64,000 bases of DNA from Desulfobaculum bizertense DSM 18034 (GCF_900167065.1 NZ_FUYA01000005.1:62001-126000), one strand, 5' to 3'; positions 43,800 through 53,171 are shown, counted from the first letter of the stretch. Notes: generated from the letters alone by a model not told the origin. Program-made: numbers and translations.

Positions 43800-46148
43800 A
43801 TGGTCAGCTTGCAGCTTCTTAAAAAATCGGTTCTTTCACCGACCGCCGCAATTCTGCTTGCTCTTGCCTTTGTCTTCTCCGGATTTGTTGCGACACCTGC
43901 CAGCGCAGACATTTTGTCTGACAAAGTGGCAAACTCCGAAGGTGAAAAAGGTACCGAGCCCTGGCAGCTCAAGGCAGACAAAATTTCTGCCGATCACGAC
44001 CCCGAGATTATCGAAGCCGAGGGGCACGTGGTGCTTATTCAGGAAAAGCGGACCCTGCGTGCGGATTACGCACGGTACTATCGCAAGACTGGCTGGGTGT
44101 ATCTCAAGGGCAATGTCGATATCAGCTGGTCCAAAGACCGCCTCACTGCCGATGAAGCAGAATTTGACCTGAACAGCCGCAAAGGCTGGCTCAAGGATGG
44201 ATTCGTCTACATCGACGATGCGCACCTGTATTTCTCTGGTGCCCGCATCGAAAAGCATGAGGGTGACACCTACTCGTTCCGCGATGCCACAGTCACTTCC
44301 TGTGACAAGCCCGAAGACGCGTGGTCCTTTGACCTCGACAAGGGCGAAATCACCATTGAGGGATATGCTTGGCTCGAGGGGGCAACGTTCAACGTTGCCG
44401 ACGTTCCTGTGGCCTACTCTCCGTACCTGATCCTGCCTGCAAAAACCAAACGGCAAAGCGGTCTGCTTATGCCAAGTTTTGGTACCAGTTCTCGAAATGG
44501 CTTCTTCTACAATCAGCCCATTTACTGGGCCATTGACGAAGAGTCGGATGCGACATTTTATGAGAACTACATGAATCTGCGCGGCCTTAATCAGGGCATT
44601 GAGTACCGTCACACACCGAACGCCAACACAAAGGGTTTGTGGCGCTTTGACTGGTTGAACGACAAAAAGGTGGCAAAAACCGAAGAGCAGGCAGACGATC
44701 AGTTTCAGAATGACGGGCTGACCCGTCCGAACCGAAACCGCTTCTGGTTCCGGGGCATGTATAATGGTTATGTGTTCGATCCGCAGTGGAAACTGCGCAT
44801 GAACGTCGACTATGCCTCTGACCAGGATTATCTGCGTGAGTTCAAAAACGACCTGACAGGCTTTGAAAAGACTGACGATCTTTTTGAACGGGAGTTTGGC
44901 CGGGATATCGATGACTCTGATTCCCTGACCAGAACTTCAACTCTTTTGGCAACCCGGTCCTGGAACCGCGTTGGTCTTGCCACCAAAATTGAATACACTC
45001 AGGACTTCCGCTTCATGAATGGAAACGGCGGTGACGAAGACGACCCAACCCTCCAGCGACTGCCAGAACTGTATGGCTTTGTCTGGAAAGACCGTCTCTT
45101 CAAAGACATCCCCGTTGAATTCATGCTGGACTCTTCCGCAGGGTATTACTACCGGGCAAAGGGTGACTCTGGCAGCCGCATTGACATGACGCCTGCCCTG
45201 AGTGCCCCACTGGAGCTTGGTCCCATTTCGATCATCCCTTCAGTCGCCTTCCGCGAAACCCTGTACATGGAAGGAACATACGAGGACAATCCAGAGGCTG
45301 ATTCTTTTGAAGCCCGCCACCTCCCAACCTACGAAGTGACGGCTTTCACAGAAATGGCCCGGGTTTTCCAGCTGGACAACGACAAGCTTGTCCCCTCTGC
45401 CGAAAACGTTGGCAACAGTGGATGGACCGCAATCCGCCATGCCATCCAGCCCAGAATCGACTACACACTGACGCCCTACCTGAGCCAGAAAGACAATCCC
45501 TTCTTTGATGATGTGGACCGTCTGCCTGCCTCAAACGAAATCACCTATTCTCTGACCAACGTGCTTGACCGTAAGCAAGAGCGCGTCATCGCCAAGAAAG
45601 ATGGTGACGACCTGAGCTACATTCGTGTCGCTGATTATCTGGACTTCTTTAACCTTCGGGTTCAGCAGAGCTATGACCAGCGAGAAGCAACTCGAGACAA
45701 TGAGCGCGACAAATATGAGCGCCGCCCATTCTCGGATGTGCTGATCGAAGCAATCTTCAACTTCAACTCTCAACTGAGCTGGACAAGCCGCTCCCAGATT
45801 TCGCCATACATTGGCGATGTCACAGAGCATGAGCACTTCCTGACTTACCGCCCCATCGACCGTTTCCAGGTTCGTTTTGGGCTGGACTTCCAGGAAGCAA
45901 TTGATGAATACAAACGCCAGAACCGGGGCCGCCTGCGCCAGAGCCGCCTTGGCATTGACTGGGCAATCAACAAAAACTGGTTCGTCAGCATGGAATATCG
46001 TGCCGACATCGAACATTCCAAAGACCTCGAAAAGACCCTGCGCCTGCTCTACAGAGAACAGTGCTACGGCCTTGAGCTTCGTCTGGATGCCGATGACAAC
46101 GAAACCCGTGTTGAGGGCCGCGTTACCCTTTTGGGTCTGACGCTCTAG
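43800..46148 (+). CDS. lptD: LPS-assembly outer-membrane protein LptD
   Basis: Inserts lipopolysaccharide into the outer leaflet. 782 residues from ATG 43800, giving a clean signal peptide (KKSVLSPTAAILLALAFVFSGFVATPASA). OstA-like jellyroll: WQLKADKISADHDPEIIEAEGHVVL, YLKGNVDISW, ADEAEFDLNSRKGWLKDG. The rest is a large beta barrel with alternating aromatic strands (PELYGFVWKDRLF, YRPIDRFQVRFGLDF) ending VEGRVTLLGLTL. No Shine-Dalgarno is seen at 43800; GTG 43743 has AGGT upstream but would lengthen the signal region. Confidence 0.93.
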   Translation: MVSLQLLKKSVLSPTAAILLALAFVFSGFVATPASADILSDKVANSEGEKGTEPWQLKADKISADHDPEIIEAEGHVVLIQEKRTLRADYARYYRKTGWVYLKGNVDISWSKDRLTADEAEFDLNSRKGWLKDGFVYIDDAHLYFSGARIEKHEGDTYSFRDATVTSCDKPEDAWSFDLDKGEITIEGYAWLEGATFNVADVPVAYSPYLILPAKTKRQSGLLMPSFGTSSRNGFFYNQPIYWAIDEESDATFYENYMNLRGLNQGIEYRHTPNANTKGLWRFDWLNDKKVAKTEEQADDQFQNDGLTRPNRNRFWFRGMYNGYVFDPQWKLRMNVDYASDQDYLREFKNDLTGFEKTDDLFEREFGRDIDDSDSLTRTSTLLATRSWNRVGLATKIEYTQDFRFMNGNGGDEDDPTLQRLPELYGFVWKDRLFKDIPVEFMLDSSAGYYYRAKGDSGSRIDMTPALSAPLELGPISIIPSVAFRETLYMEGTYEDNPEADSFEARHLPTYEVTAFTEMARVFQLDNDKLVPSAENVGNSGWTAIRHAIQPRIDYTLTPYLSQKDNPFFDDVDRLPASNEITYSLTNVLDRKQERVIAKKDGDDLSYIRVADYLDFFNLRVQQSYDQREATRDNERDKYERRPFSDVLIEAIFNFNSQLSWTSRSQISPYIGDVTEHEHFLTYRPIDRFQVRFGLDFQEAIDEYKRQNRGRLRQSRLGIDWAINKNWFVSMEYRADIEHSKDLEKTLRLLYREQCYGLELRLDADDNETRVEGRVTLLGLTL

Positions 46149-46173
46149 GCCAGCTCTCATTCCTTGCTCTCAC

Positions 46174-46208
46174 GCGGTGCGAACCTCTGTTCGCACCGCT
46201 TTTTTTTT
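46174..46208 (+). terminator. Terminator after lptD
   Basis: GCGGTGCGAA (46174-46183) pairs with TTCGCACCGC (46190-46199), then nine T. Confidence 0.95.
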
Positions 46209-46266
46209 GCGTTACACCCACAGGTCAAGTCTGGCGAAGCACTGCACTTTGCGATACAACGGGAGC

Positions 46267-48246
46267 ATGACAAACAGCCTTCTCCAAGAAAAAAGACATC
46301 CCATTCAGGTGCTTTCACCAGAGCTGCAAAACCAGATTGCAGCAGGTGAAGTTGTCGAACGTCCTGCAAGTGTTCTCAAAGAACTCATGGAAAACAGCCT
46401 CGACGCAGGTGCAACACGCCTTTCTGTTACAATTGAACAGGGTGGACAGGGCCTAATAGACATTCAGGATAATGGCTGGGGCATGACTCCAGACGAGATT
46501 CACCTTGCCCTGACCCGCCACGCTACCAGCAAGCTTGCTGACGCCAGCGAACTGAACAGCATTGCGAGCTTTGGTTTTCGTGGAGAAGCCCTGCCGTCTA
46601 TTGCCTCAGTCTCCCGCATGAAAATCAGTTCCATTGCCCGTGGTGCCGATACAGGCTTTTTTGTTGAGCTGGAGGCAGGCAAAGTCATAGACTCTGGTCC
46701 GGCAGCCATGCGCGAAGGAACCCGCATTGAAATCCGGGAACTCTTTGCCAATGTTCCGGCCCGGCTCAAATTTCTCAAGACGACCACAACCGAGACCCGG
46801 CGTTGCCAAAATGCCTTTTTCCGGCTGGCACTCACCCGCCCGGATGTCCGGATGAAGCTGACCATTGGTGGCAGAAAAATGTACAGCTTCCGCGATGGTC
46901 AGGACCTTGTACAGCGCCTGACCTCAGCATGGCCGCCTGCTGTCACGGAACATCTTTTGCCCATCGACCACGAGCGCCACGGATACACGGTCACAGGCGT
47001 AGCCTCCACGCCAAACAGCACACAGGCGCGAAGCGACAAGATGCTTTTCTATGTGAATGGCCGTCCCGTGTCTGACAAAATTTTACTCAGCGCTGTACGC
47101 GACGCCTACTCTGGCCGCCTGCTCAGCCGCGAATATCCGCAATGCGTTTTGTTCCTTGAGGTCCCGGTGGAGCACATCGACGTCAACGTCCATCCGGCAA
47201 AAACCGAAGTTCGCTTTCGGGATGAACGAACCATTTTTTCTGTCATCAGAAGCGCGGTGCTCTCTGCCCTTGAGCAAAACCTTGAATCCCAGAGCCATGA
47301 CGCAGATAGCTTCGGACTCGGTGCATCCGATAACGCCGAAGAAAATGAAGCATCATCAGCTCAAGGCATTTCTGCGGCAGCACTCCACGGCTCAGCCCTT
47401 TCCCGCAGGGCAGGAAGCCCGCTTGCAGGCTCAGTTTCGGACCACACAAATGCATCACTTTCTTCTGTGCGCAGCCCATCACGCGGAGCCGGAACGTCTT
47501 CCTTTACGGAACGCTCCAAGCCACTCTCTCGCCCCAGCTTCACCAATTTCCGTGACCACCACGCCGTCACAGAAAAAGAAGCATATCTGGACCTGACGCC
47601 CGACGTCAGTCGCGACATGGGCCTACACGAACCCGGCCCGGCCGCACAGCTTAGGCACGCCGTCACAGAAACACCATGGCGAACGCTCAGCGCTTCTGAC
47701 GGAGGTGAATATCTTGGCCAGCTTGCCCGCACCTACCTTATTTTACGCTACATAGACGGGACACTCGCCCTTATCGATCAGCACGCCGCGCATGAACGGG
47801 TCCTGTATCACAGCTTTGAGAAAGCCGGGAAACGAGGCGACACACAGCCTCTTGCAATCCCGCTGGAGCTGTCGCTGCACCCATCTGAAAGCAACCTTTT
47901 TGCCGAAATACAGGACGAGCTGACCCAACTTGGTTTCAGCTTTGGCGAACACAGCGAAACGAGCCTTGAAATCACAGGTATCCCAGCCCTGCTCTCTATT
48001 TCCAAAGGTCGCGACTACCTGCGAGCCGCGCTCAGCGAACAGGCCAAAGACATCAGCCAGCTCTGGGCAATGCTCTCCTGCAAAGCAGCCATCAAGGCCA
48101 ATCAGATTCTGGCGGATGATGAAGCGCTTTCACTGCTCGAAGAATGGCTTGCGACTCCAGACCGGGACTACTGCCCGCATGGTCGCCCTGTCAGGGTCCA
48201 GTGGGGATTGAGCGATTTGGAAAAGCTCTTTAAAAGAAGGGCCTAA
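46267..48246 (+). CDS. mutL: DNA mismatch repair protein MutL (endonuclease type)
   Basis: 659 residues. GHKL ATPase: QIAAGEVVERPASVLKELMENSLDAGA (E42/N43), DIQDNGWGM, TRHATSKL, GFRGEALPSIASV. The C-terminal dimer domain holds LALIDQHAAHERV (DQHAxxE endonuclease motif), SCKAAIKANQ and CPHGRPVRV, so this MutL should nick DNA itself, as in MutH-less bacteria. The ATG at 46267 fits the short IQVLSPELQNQ start of the family, though GGGAG is only one base away. Confidence 0.95.
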   Translation: MTNSLLQEKRHPIQVLSPELQNQIAAGEVVERPASVLKELMENSLDAGATRLSVTIEQGGQGLIDIQDNGWGMTPDEIHLALTRHATSKLADASELNSIASFGFRGEALPSIASVSRMKISSIARGADTGFFVELEAGKVIDSGPAAMREGTRIEIRELFANVPARLKFLKTTTTETRRCQNAFFRLALTRPDVRMKLTIGGRKMYSFRDGQDLVQRLTSAWPPAVTEHLLPIDHERHGYTVTGVASTPNSTQARSDKMLFYVNGRPVSDKILLSAVRDAYSGRLLSREYPQCVLFLEVPVEHIDVNVHPAKTEVRFRDERTIFSVIRSAVLSALEQNLESQSHDADSFGLGASDNAEENEASSAQGISAAALHGSALSRRAGSPLAGSVSDHTNASLSSVRSPSRGAGTSSFTERSKPLSRPSFTNFRDHHAVTEKEAYLDLTPDVSRDMGLHEPGPAAQLRHAVTETPWRTLSASDGGEYLGQLARTYLILRYIDGTLALIDQHAAHERVLYHSFEKAGKRGDTQPLAIPLELSLHPSESNLFAEIQDELTQLGFSFGEHSETSLEITGIPALLSISKGRDYLRAALSEQAKDISQLWAMLSCKAAIKANQILADDEALSLLEEWLATPDRDYCPHGRPVRVQWGLSDLEKLFKRRA

Positions 48247-48268
48247 TCGCTTTTTGAGAAAAATTTCC

Positions 48269-48358
48269 CATACTCCTTGCCAAAACGTCTCGTTTACGCT
48301 CAGATACACGAAAGCCCTGTGCGTTAAAACTCAATGACGATTCGCAACAAGGAGTATG
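48269..48358 (+). promoter_or_regulatory. Long-range inverted repeat that can hide the Shine-Dalgarno of the next gene
   Basis: CATACTCCTTG (48269-48279) is perfectly complementary to CAAGGAGTATG (48348-48358), which contains the AAGGAG Shine-Dalgarno. Between them GTTTACGC (48292-48299) can pair with GCGT-TA-AAAC (48321-48330), a nested helix. Confidence 0.6.
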
Positions 48359-48362
48359 CGTT

Positions 48363-49043
48363 ATGTTACGGGTCGAACTCAGCGGATATATAAATGACAT
48401 AGTGATAACCGCACTTCCTGCACGATTTATTCACAGGATTTACAGTCATTGCCTCGGCAAACACAGCACACCGTATGCAGCAAACACCTGCTTCAAGGGT
48501 ATTCTCTACTTTGACAACACCTTTGCCTCGCATTTTGCAGAAGAAGCAGGCTTTGACTGGAACGGCTGGCGAAATACTCATCAACTCTACAGGCAGCAAG
48601 GCTTTAGCACAAAGACGTCGCTTTCGCTCAAACTGCTTGAAGGAAATGAGCCAGTTCGCGAGCTGCATCTTGAGAACTGTGACTGCTCTATCCAGCCATT
48701 CCCAACGGAACAGCTTCTTGCTGACACAGACAAAAATAGTGTGCTTGTGCTCATGGGGGCGGTCAACAAAGCCCGCCAAACTTTGAGCATTGAGGGGATT
48801 TCAGCTCAGGACCTGCCCCAAAAGCTTGATCTGAGCATCGACAGTTTTGAAGGCTTTGGGTTCGGGGAAACCCTGCTGAAAGACATCACCTGTTGCGGTC
48901 AGCATTTTGAAAACCTGTCTGGCGAAAGTCAGGAACAAAAAATGATTGACCCATGTTTTCTCTCATCGCTGGGCCTCCAGTTCAATCTCGCGGACCTGCC
49001 TCCGCTGGACTGCAGCTGTCGGGTTCACGATCACGCCCGGTGA
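48363..49043 (+). CDS. Unknown cysteine-rich protein
   Basis: 226 residues with no signal peptide or membrane segment; I do not recognise a family. Nine Cys are present, several paired (NCDC, TCC, DCSC), with His nearby (SHC, GQHF, RVHDHAR), suggestive of metal binding. Segments of alternating hydrophobics (TSLSLKLLEGNEPVRELHLEN, NSVLVLMGAV) suggest beta structure. It is monocistronic: mutL upstream, terminator downstream. Its leader can fold over the ribosome binding site. Confidence 0.8.
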   Translation: MLRVELSGYINDIVITALPARFIHRIYSHCLGKHSTPYAANTCFKGILYFDNTFASHFAEEAGFDWNGWRNTHQLYRQQGFSTKTSLSLKLLEGNEPVRELHLENCDCSIQPFPTEQLLADTDKNSVLVLMGAVNKARQTLSIEGISAQDLPQKLDLSIDSFEGFGFGETLLKDITCCGQHFENLSGESQEQKMIDPCFLSSLGLQFNLADLPPLDCSCRVHDHAR

Positions 49044-49062
49044 AAGACTTTTTCACACACAT

Positions 49063-49096
49063 AAAAAGGCCAGCCGCACAGCGACTGGCCTTTTTT
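49063..49096. terminator. Bidirectional terminator between the unknown gene and hldD
   Basis: AAAAAGGCCAG (49063-49073) pairs with CTGGCCTTTTT (49085-49095) around a short GC-rich loop; T runs on both strands. Confidence 0.9.
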
Positions 49097-49106
49097 CTCT
49101 TCATCT

Positions 49107-50075
49107 CTAAAGGTAATGGTCTGGAGCCATCAGGTAGCCCCGAACATAATCTTCAACACTTTTCTCCAGCGGCATAAATGCCACCGGACAAGCAGCGTCT
49201 TTCAGGCGCTGCATATTAGCCTGCGTGTAATACTGATACTTGCCCCGAAGCTCCAGAGGCATATCAATGTAATCAATATTTACAGGCTGATTCATTGCTC
49301 CAAACACGGCTTTTACCAAATCATTCCATGTTTCAGCACGCCCAGTTCCCAAATTGAAAATGCCATTCACGTCCCGATGCTCCAGGAGCCACCACATGAC
49401 GTCAACGCAGTCCTTAACATACACAAAATCACGCATCTGGCCGCCGTCCGGGTACTTTTCATTCTCCGAACGAAAGAGCTTCATTTTTCCGGTCTGGGCA
49501 ATCTGCTGAAAAGCCTTACACACCACAGAGCGCATATCGCCCTTGTGATACTCGTTCGGGCCAAACACATTGAAAAATTTCAGACTCACCAGACGGTCTG
49601 CATTCTCTGTTTTGAGACTCCAGACATCAAAAAGCTGCTTGGAGTAGCCATACATGTTGAGCGGCCGCAAGGCCGATACCTGCGAAGGTGCATCATCAAA
49701 ACCAAGGCTTCCGTCACCATAGGTCGACGCACTGGAAGCATTCACAAAACGAACGCCATGTTTCAGGCAATATTCTGCAAGGGTCTTTGTATAATGGAAA
49801 TTATTTTCCATTAGATAATTCGCATCTCGCTCTGTTGTAGCGGAACATGCGCCCATATGCACAACAGCATCCAGGCCCCGAAGGGGTTCACAGCATATAC
49901 GCTTGAGAAACTCGTCTTTATGACAAAAGTCACTAAACGATCTATTGACGAGATTTTTCCACTTTTCTCCAGATCCAAGGTCATCCACAATCAGAATATC
50001 TGTTATCCCCATCTGATTGAGTTTCCAGACAAAAGCGCTGCCAATGAAACCCGCGCCACCGGTGACAACAATCAT
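49107..50075 (-). CDS. hldD: ADP-L-glycero-D-manno-heptose 6-epimerase
   Basis: Last step of ADP-heptose supply for the LPS core. 322 residues. NADP-binding MIVVTGGAGFIGSAFVWKLNQMG, HMGACSATTERDANYLMENN, NASSASTYGDGS and MYGYSKQLFD (Y-x3-K), FFNVFGPNEYHKG are HldD hallmarks. AGGAG lies seven bases before ATG 50075; the frame is open to 50105. Divergent from hisH. Confidence 0.96.
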   Translation of the reverse strand: MIVVTGGAGFIGSAFVWKLNQMGITDILIVDDLGSGEKWKNLVNRSFSDFCHKDEFLKRICCEPLRGLDAVVHMGACSATTERDANYLMENNFHYTKTLAEYCLKHGVRFVNASSASTYGDGSLGFDDAPSQVSALRPLNMYGYSKQLFDVWSLKTENADRLVSLKFFNVFGPNEYHKGDMRSVVCKAFQQIAQTGKMKLFRSENEKYPDGGQMRDFVYVKDCVDVMWWLLEHRDVNGIFNLGTGRAETWNDLVKAVFGAMNQPVNIDYIDMPLELRGKYQYYTQANMQRLKDAACPVAFMPLEKSVEDYVRGYLMAPDHYL

Positions 50076-50243
50076 ATGGATTCTCCTTTTTCTTTCTTCT
50101 GACACCCAGTTCTATAGAGCATAACATTTTTTGAAAAAGCTGTAGCGCAGCTTTCACAGACAAAAATCATACGTCGTAACGGGGTTTTTCTTGTACAAAA
50201 AATAAATTTTCGCTATTTCTGCCTATTCTACGGAGGAAATTAT

Positions 50244-50888
50244 ATGCTCGCGATTCTCGATTACAAGGCAGGAAACCAGACATCTGTTTCCCGTGCACTC
50301 ACACACCTCGGCATTGACAACGTCATCACCGCAGACGCAGACACGCTGCGCCATGCTGACGGCGTTATCTTTCCCGGAGTAGGAGCTGCTGGGCAGGCCA
50401 TGTCTGAACTCACGAAAACAGGTCTTGATTCCGTCCTCAAAGACCTCATCGCAGAACACAAGCCCCTGCTTGGCATCTGCGTTGGCTGCCAGATCATGCT
50501 TGAGCATTCCGAAGAAAACGACTGCGAAACTCTGGGCATCATCCCAGGCGAGTGCCGCTTGTTTTCCGCCGGAATGAGGGAAGAGGACGGAACCCCTGTC
50601 CGCATTCCCCATATGGGCTGGAATGCAGTAACTCCCCTCCACGATGACGAACCACTTTTTCGTGGTATCAGTTCTGGTACAGAATTCTACTATGTGCACA
50701 GCTATTATCCTGCACCTGCACCAGAATTTTGCCTCGCCACCAGCGTTTATGGGCAGGAATTTTGCGCCATGCACGGAAAAAACGGGCTTTGGGCTGTTCA
50801 GTTCCATCCCGAAAAGAGTGGAAAACCCGGATTACAGCTTTTGAAAAATTTCCACGACTACTGCATGGAGGCCTCCAATGCTGAGTAA
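50244..50888 (+). CDS. hisH: Imidazole glycerol phosphate synthase glutaminase subunit HisH
   Basis: Class I glutamine amidotransferase that supplies ammonia to HisF. 214 residues: [36 protein letters not shown], nucleophile elbow [25 protein letters not shown], and the His-Glu pair in [15 protein letters not shown] precedes the ATG. The elbow is GVCQ-like and not the usual GMQ. It overlaps hisF by 11 bases. Confidence 0.93.
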   Translation: MLAILDYKAGNQTSVSRALTHLGIDNVITADADTLRHADGVIFPGVGAAGQAMSELTKTGLDSVLKDLIAEHKPLLGICVGCQIMLEHSEENDCETLGIIPGECRLFSAGMREEDGTPVRIPHMGWNAVTPLHDDEPLFRGISSGTEFYYVHSYYPAPAPEFCLATSVYGQEFCAMHGKNGLWAVQFHPEKSGKPGLQLLKNFHDYCMEASNAE

Positions 50889-51657
50889 ACGCGTTATCCC
50901 CTGTCTGGATGTCCGCGATGGACGACTGACAAAAGGTGTCAAGTTTCAGGGCAACGTCGACATTGGCGATCCCGTTGAAACGGCCCGACGCTATGCCGAA
51001 GAAGGTGCTGACGAACTGGTCTTTTATGATATTACAGCATCCCACGAAGGCCGCGGCATCATGCTCAAGGTCGTTGAAAATGTCGCCAGCCAGATTTTCA
51101 TTCCGTTTAGTGTTGGCGGTGGCGTTTCCACGGTTGCAGACATGCGCGATGTTCTTCTTGCTGGTGCCGAAAAAATTTCCATCAACTCTGCTGCCGTCAA
51201 AACACCAGAGCTAATTTCTGAGGGTGCCGCAGCATTTGGCGCACAGTGCATCGTTGTCGGCATGGACGTGCTCCGAGTCGACGTTTCCGAAAAAATCCCC
51301 TCAGGCTATGAAATTGTCATCCACGGGGGCAGAAAGCACACAGGACTCGACGCCATAGCATGGGCACGCAAAGCCGAACAGCTCGGTGCAGGCGAATTGT
51401 GCATTAATTCCATTGACGCAGATGGCACACGCGACGGCTATGAGCTGGTCCTGACCCGACTTATTTCTGAATCAGTTGGTATTCCAATCATTGCCTCTGG
51501 TGGCGCAGGCTCTCCCGAGCACATGGCTGATGCCATCACCAAAGGCAAAGCCTCTGCTGCACTTATCGCCTCTATTGTGCACTACGGCCAGTACACCATT
51601 CGCCAATGCAAAGACGTTATGAAATCGCACGGCGTCAAGGTCCGCGAATCCTGGTAA
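50878..51657 (+). CDS. hisF: Imidazole glycerol phosphate synthase cyclase subunit HisF
   Basis: TIM-barrel cyclase, histidine and purine-precursor branch. 259 residues: [20 protein letters not shown] with catalytic Asp, [59 protein letters not shown] and [13 protein letters not shown]. No other his genes are nearby. Confidence 0.96.
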   Translation: MLSKRVIPCLDVRDGRLTKGVKFQGNVDIGDPVETARRYAEEGADELVFYDITASHEGRGIMLKVVENVASQIFIPFSVGGGVSTVADMRDVLLAGAEKISINSAAVKTPELISEGAAAFGAQCIVVGMDVLRVDVSEKIPSGYEIVIHGGRKHTGLDAIAWARKAEQLGAGELCINSIDADGTRDGYELVLTRLISESVGIPIIASGGAGSPEHMADAITKGKASAALIASIVHYGQYTIRQCKDVMKSHGVKVRESW

Positions 51658-51672
51658 ACTCCAGAAACACAA

Positions 51673-51704
51673 AAGACCCTACACTTTTGTAGGGTCTTTT
51701 TTTT
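51673..51704 (+). terminator. Terminator after hisF
   Basis: AAGACCCTAC (51673-51682) pairs with GTAGGGTCTT (51689-51698), then a T run to 51704. Confidence 0.95.
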
Positions 51705-51711
51705 CGTCCAG

Positions 51712-51767
51712 GGCGCAATTCTCGCCCTATCCCTTCTTTTGTGGCGCGACTCTCGCCCCCTCCCTTC
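51712..51767 (+). repeat. Two direct repeats upstream of the NifX-like gene, each with a GGCG/CGCC dyad
   Basis: 51712-51736 and 51743-51767 match at 21 of 25 bases, with a 31-base period. Each contains GGCG-N7-CGCC. They lie about 126-102 and 95-71 bases before the predicted sigma-54-type start, the usual distance for enhancer sites. Confidence 0.6.
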
Positions 51768-51811
51768 GAGCATATTTTGCTAACATACTTAAATTATTCA
51801 TATTTCATATT

Positions 51812-51826
51812 CGGCACACTTGTTGC
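51812..51826 (+). promoter_or_regulatory. Sigma-54-type promoter of the NifX-like gene
   Basis: CGGCACA, four bases, TTGC: GG at 51813-51814 and GC at 51825-51826 are exactly 10 bases apart, with GGCAC intact. Predicted start about 51838, followed by AAGGAG at 51845-51850 and ATG at 51858. Confidence 0.75.
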
Positions 51827-51857
51827 CTCTAAGAAGAGGTAAACAAGGAGTTCACAT

Positions 51858-52370
51858 ATGAAATATGCAATCAGCAGTATGGGAAGTACTCCCAACAGCG
51901 CTATGGATATGCGTTTTGGTCGAGCAAGCAGCTTCCTGCTTTATGATTCTGACGCCAAGACATACACGCCCATCAGCAATGCCGGAGCTTCCGTCATGGC
52001 TCAGGGCGCAGGAATTCAGACCGCACAGGCTGTCATTGATGCTGGCGCAGAAGCCGTCATCACTGGTCGTGTTGGTCCCAATGCGGAAGCTGCACTTAAC
52101 CGTGCAGGCATCCCGATCTATCTTGTTGCTGCATCGACAGTAGAAAATGCCGTCCAGCAGGTTGAAGCTGGTGCGCAGCCCATGCAGCCCGGAACCGCAA
52201 CTCAGGCCAATGTTGGCATGGGTGCTGGTATGGGCATGGGCCTTGGCCGAGGTGCCGGAATGGGTGCTGGAGCCGGTCGTGGCATGGGAATGGGTCGTGG
52301 AATGGGCGCTGGCCGCGGTATGGGCGGCGGCGGTCGTGGCATGGGTGGTGGCGGACGCCGCAACTGGTAG
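51858..52370 (+). CDS. NifX/NifB-C-terminal-like metal-cofactor protein with Met/Gly-rich tail
   Basis: 170 residues. Residues 1-112 match the dinitrogenase iron-molybdenum cofactor domain: MKYAISSMGSTPNSAMDMRFGRASSFLLYD, then GAGIQTAQAVIDAGAEAVITGRVGPNAEAALNRAGIPIYL. The tail (about 118-170) is made of GMG, GRGMG and GGGGR repeats. Relatives in sulfate reducers include parts of the ORP complex, whose genes are reported to use sigma-54. No nif genes lie nearby, so nitrogen fixation is not implied. Confidence 0.88.
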   Translation: MKYAISSMGSTPNSAMDMRFGRASSFLLYDSDAKTYTPISNAGASVMAQGAGIQTAQAVIDAGAEAVITGRVGPNAEAALNRAGIPIYLVAASTVENAVQQVEAGAQPMQPGTATQANVGMGAGMGMGLGRGAGMGAGAGRGMGMGRGMGAGRGMGGGGRGMGGGGRRNW

Positions 52371-52428
52371 GCCCTTCAAAAAAAGACATTTCTTAGCCTC
52401 AGCTTAGTCGGCCACCCTCCTCTATGAA

Positions 52429-52468
52429 AACGGCGTGGAAAGCTCTCTCTCCACGCCGTTCTTTTTTT
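52429..52468 (+). terminator. Terminator after the NifX-like gene
   Basis: AACGGCGTGGA (52429-52439) pairs with TCCACGCCGTT (52450-52460), then C and seven T. Confidence 0.93.
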
Positions 52469-52486
52469 ACGTTCTGTTCCTACTCA

Positions 52487-52981
52487 CTACTCAGACAAAA
52501 AATATGCCTCAACTTTGGCATTACAGACAGGACACGCCTCTGTGGGCTTTCCTTCGTGAATATGCCCACAGACACTACAGACGTAGTACTCAACTTTCGG
52601 CATATTCTCTGTGTCATTCAAAGCCTTTTCATACAGACAGGCGTGAACTTCCTCGACCTCATTGGCAAAGGAAAAATACCGGGCAACAGCACGCTCGTCT
52701 TCTTCCTGTGCTTCCTTAATCATGGCCGGATACATTTCCTTAAATTCATAGGTCTCGCCATTCAGCGCGCTCACCAAATTTTCTTTGGTGGAACCGATGC
52801 CCTTCATCAGGCGCAGATGGGCATGGGCATGGATGGTTTCTGCTGCCGCAGCAGCACGGAAAAGCTTTGCAGCCTGAGTGAAGCCCTCTTTGTCTGCCTT
52901 GTCTGCGAATGCCAGATATTTTCTGTTTGCCTGAGATTCCCCGGCAAATGCCATTTCCAGATTCTTACTGGTTTTGCTCAT
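52487..52981 (-). CDS. rbr: Rubrerythrin
   Basis: Peroxide-reducing diiron protein of anaerobes. 164 residues. Ferritin-like domain: NLEMAFAGESQANRKYLAFADKA, AAAAAETIHAHAHLRLM, EEDERAVARYFSFANEVEEVHACLYEKAL with ExxH pairs. The C-terminal rubredoxin-like part is YYVCSVCGHIHEGKPTEACPVCNAK. GGAG lies eight bases before ATG 52981. Monocistronic. Confidence 0.96.
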   Translation of the reverse strand: MSKTSKNLEMAFAGESQANRKYLAFADKADKEGFTQAAKLFRAAAAAETIHAHAHLRLMKGIGSTKENLVSALNGETYEFKEMYPAMIKEAQEEDERAVARYFSFANEVEEVHACLYEKALNDTENMPKVEYYVCSVCGHIHEGKPTEACPVCNAKVEAYFLSE

Positions 52982-53115
52982 TCTCTCTTCTCCATGTGAA
53001 ACGTTTAGACACTGCGCCACTGCGCAAGAGGCACCAGTTTACACGCAAACACAAAATGGATTCAAGCTTTTCAGGAATTTGTCCTAATATGTTACGTTTG
53101 CGCCCGCCAGAGCAC

Positions 53116-53147
53116 AAAAAAGGCCCGTACAAACACGTACGGACCTT
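53116..53147 (-). terminator. Terminator after moaC
   Basis: Minus strand AAAGGTCCGTAC pairs with GTACGGGCCTTT (one G-T) across 53147-53121, followed by T to 53116. Confidence 0.88.
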
Positions 53148-53171
53148 TGAAAACAGTATCGCAGCAGCAGT

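Noticed and set aside
51858-52370. Evidence for nitrogen fixation
   Set aside because: A NifX-like domain alone is shared by many cofactor carriers; no nifHDK or nifB in the window.
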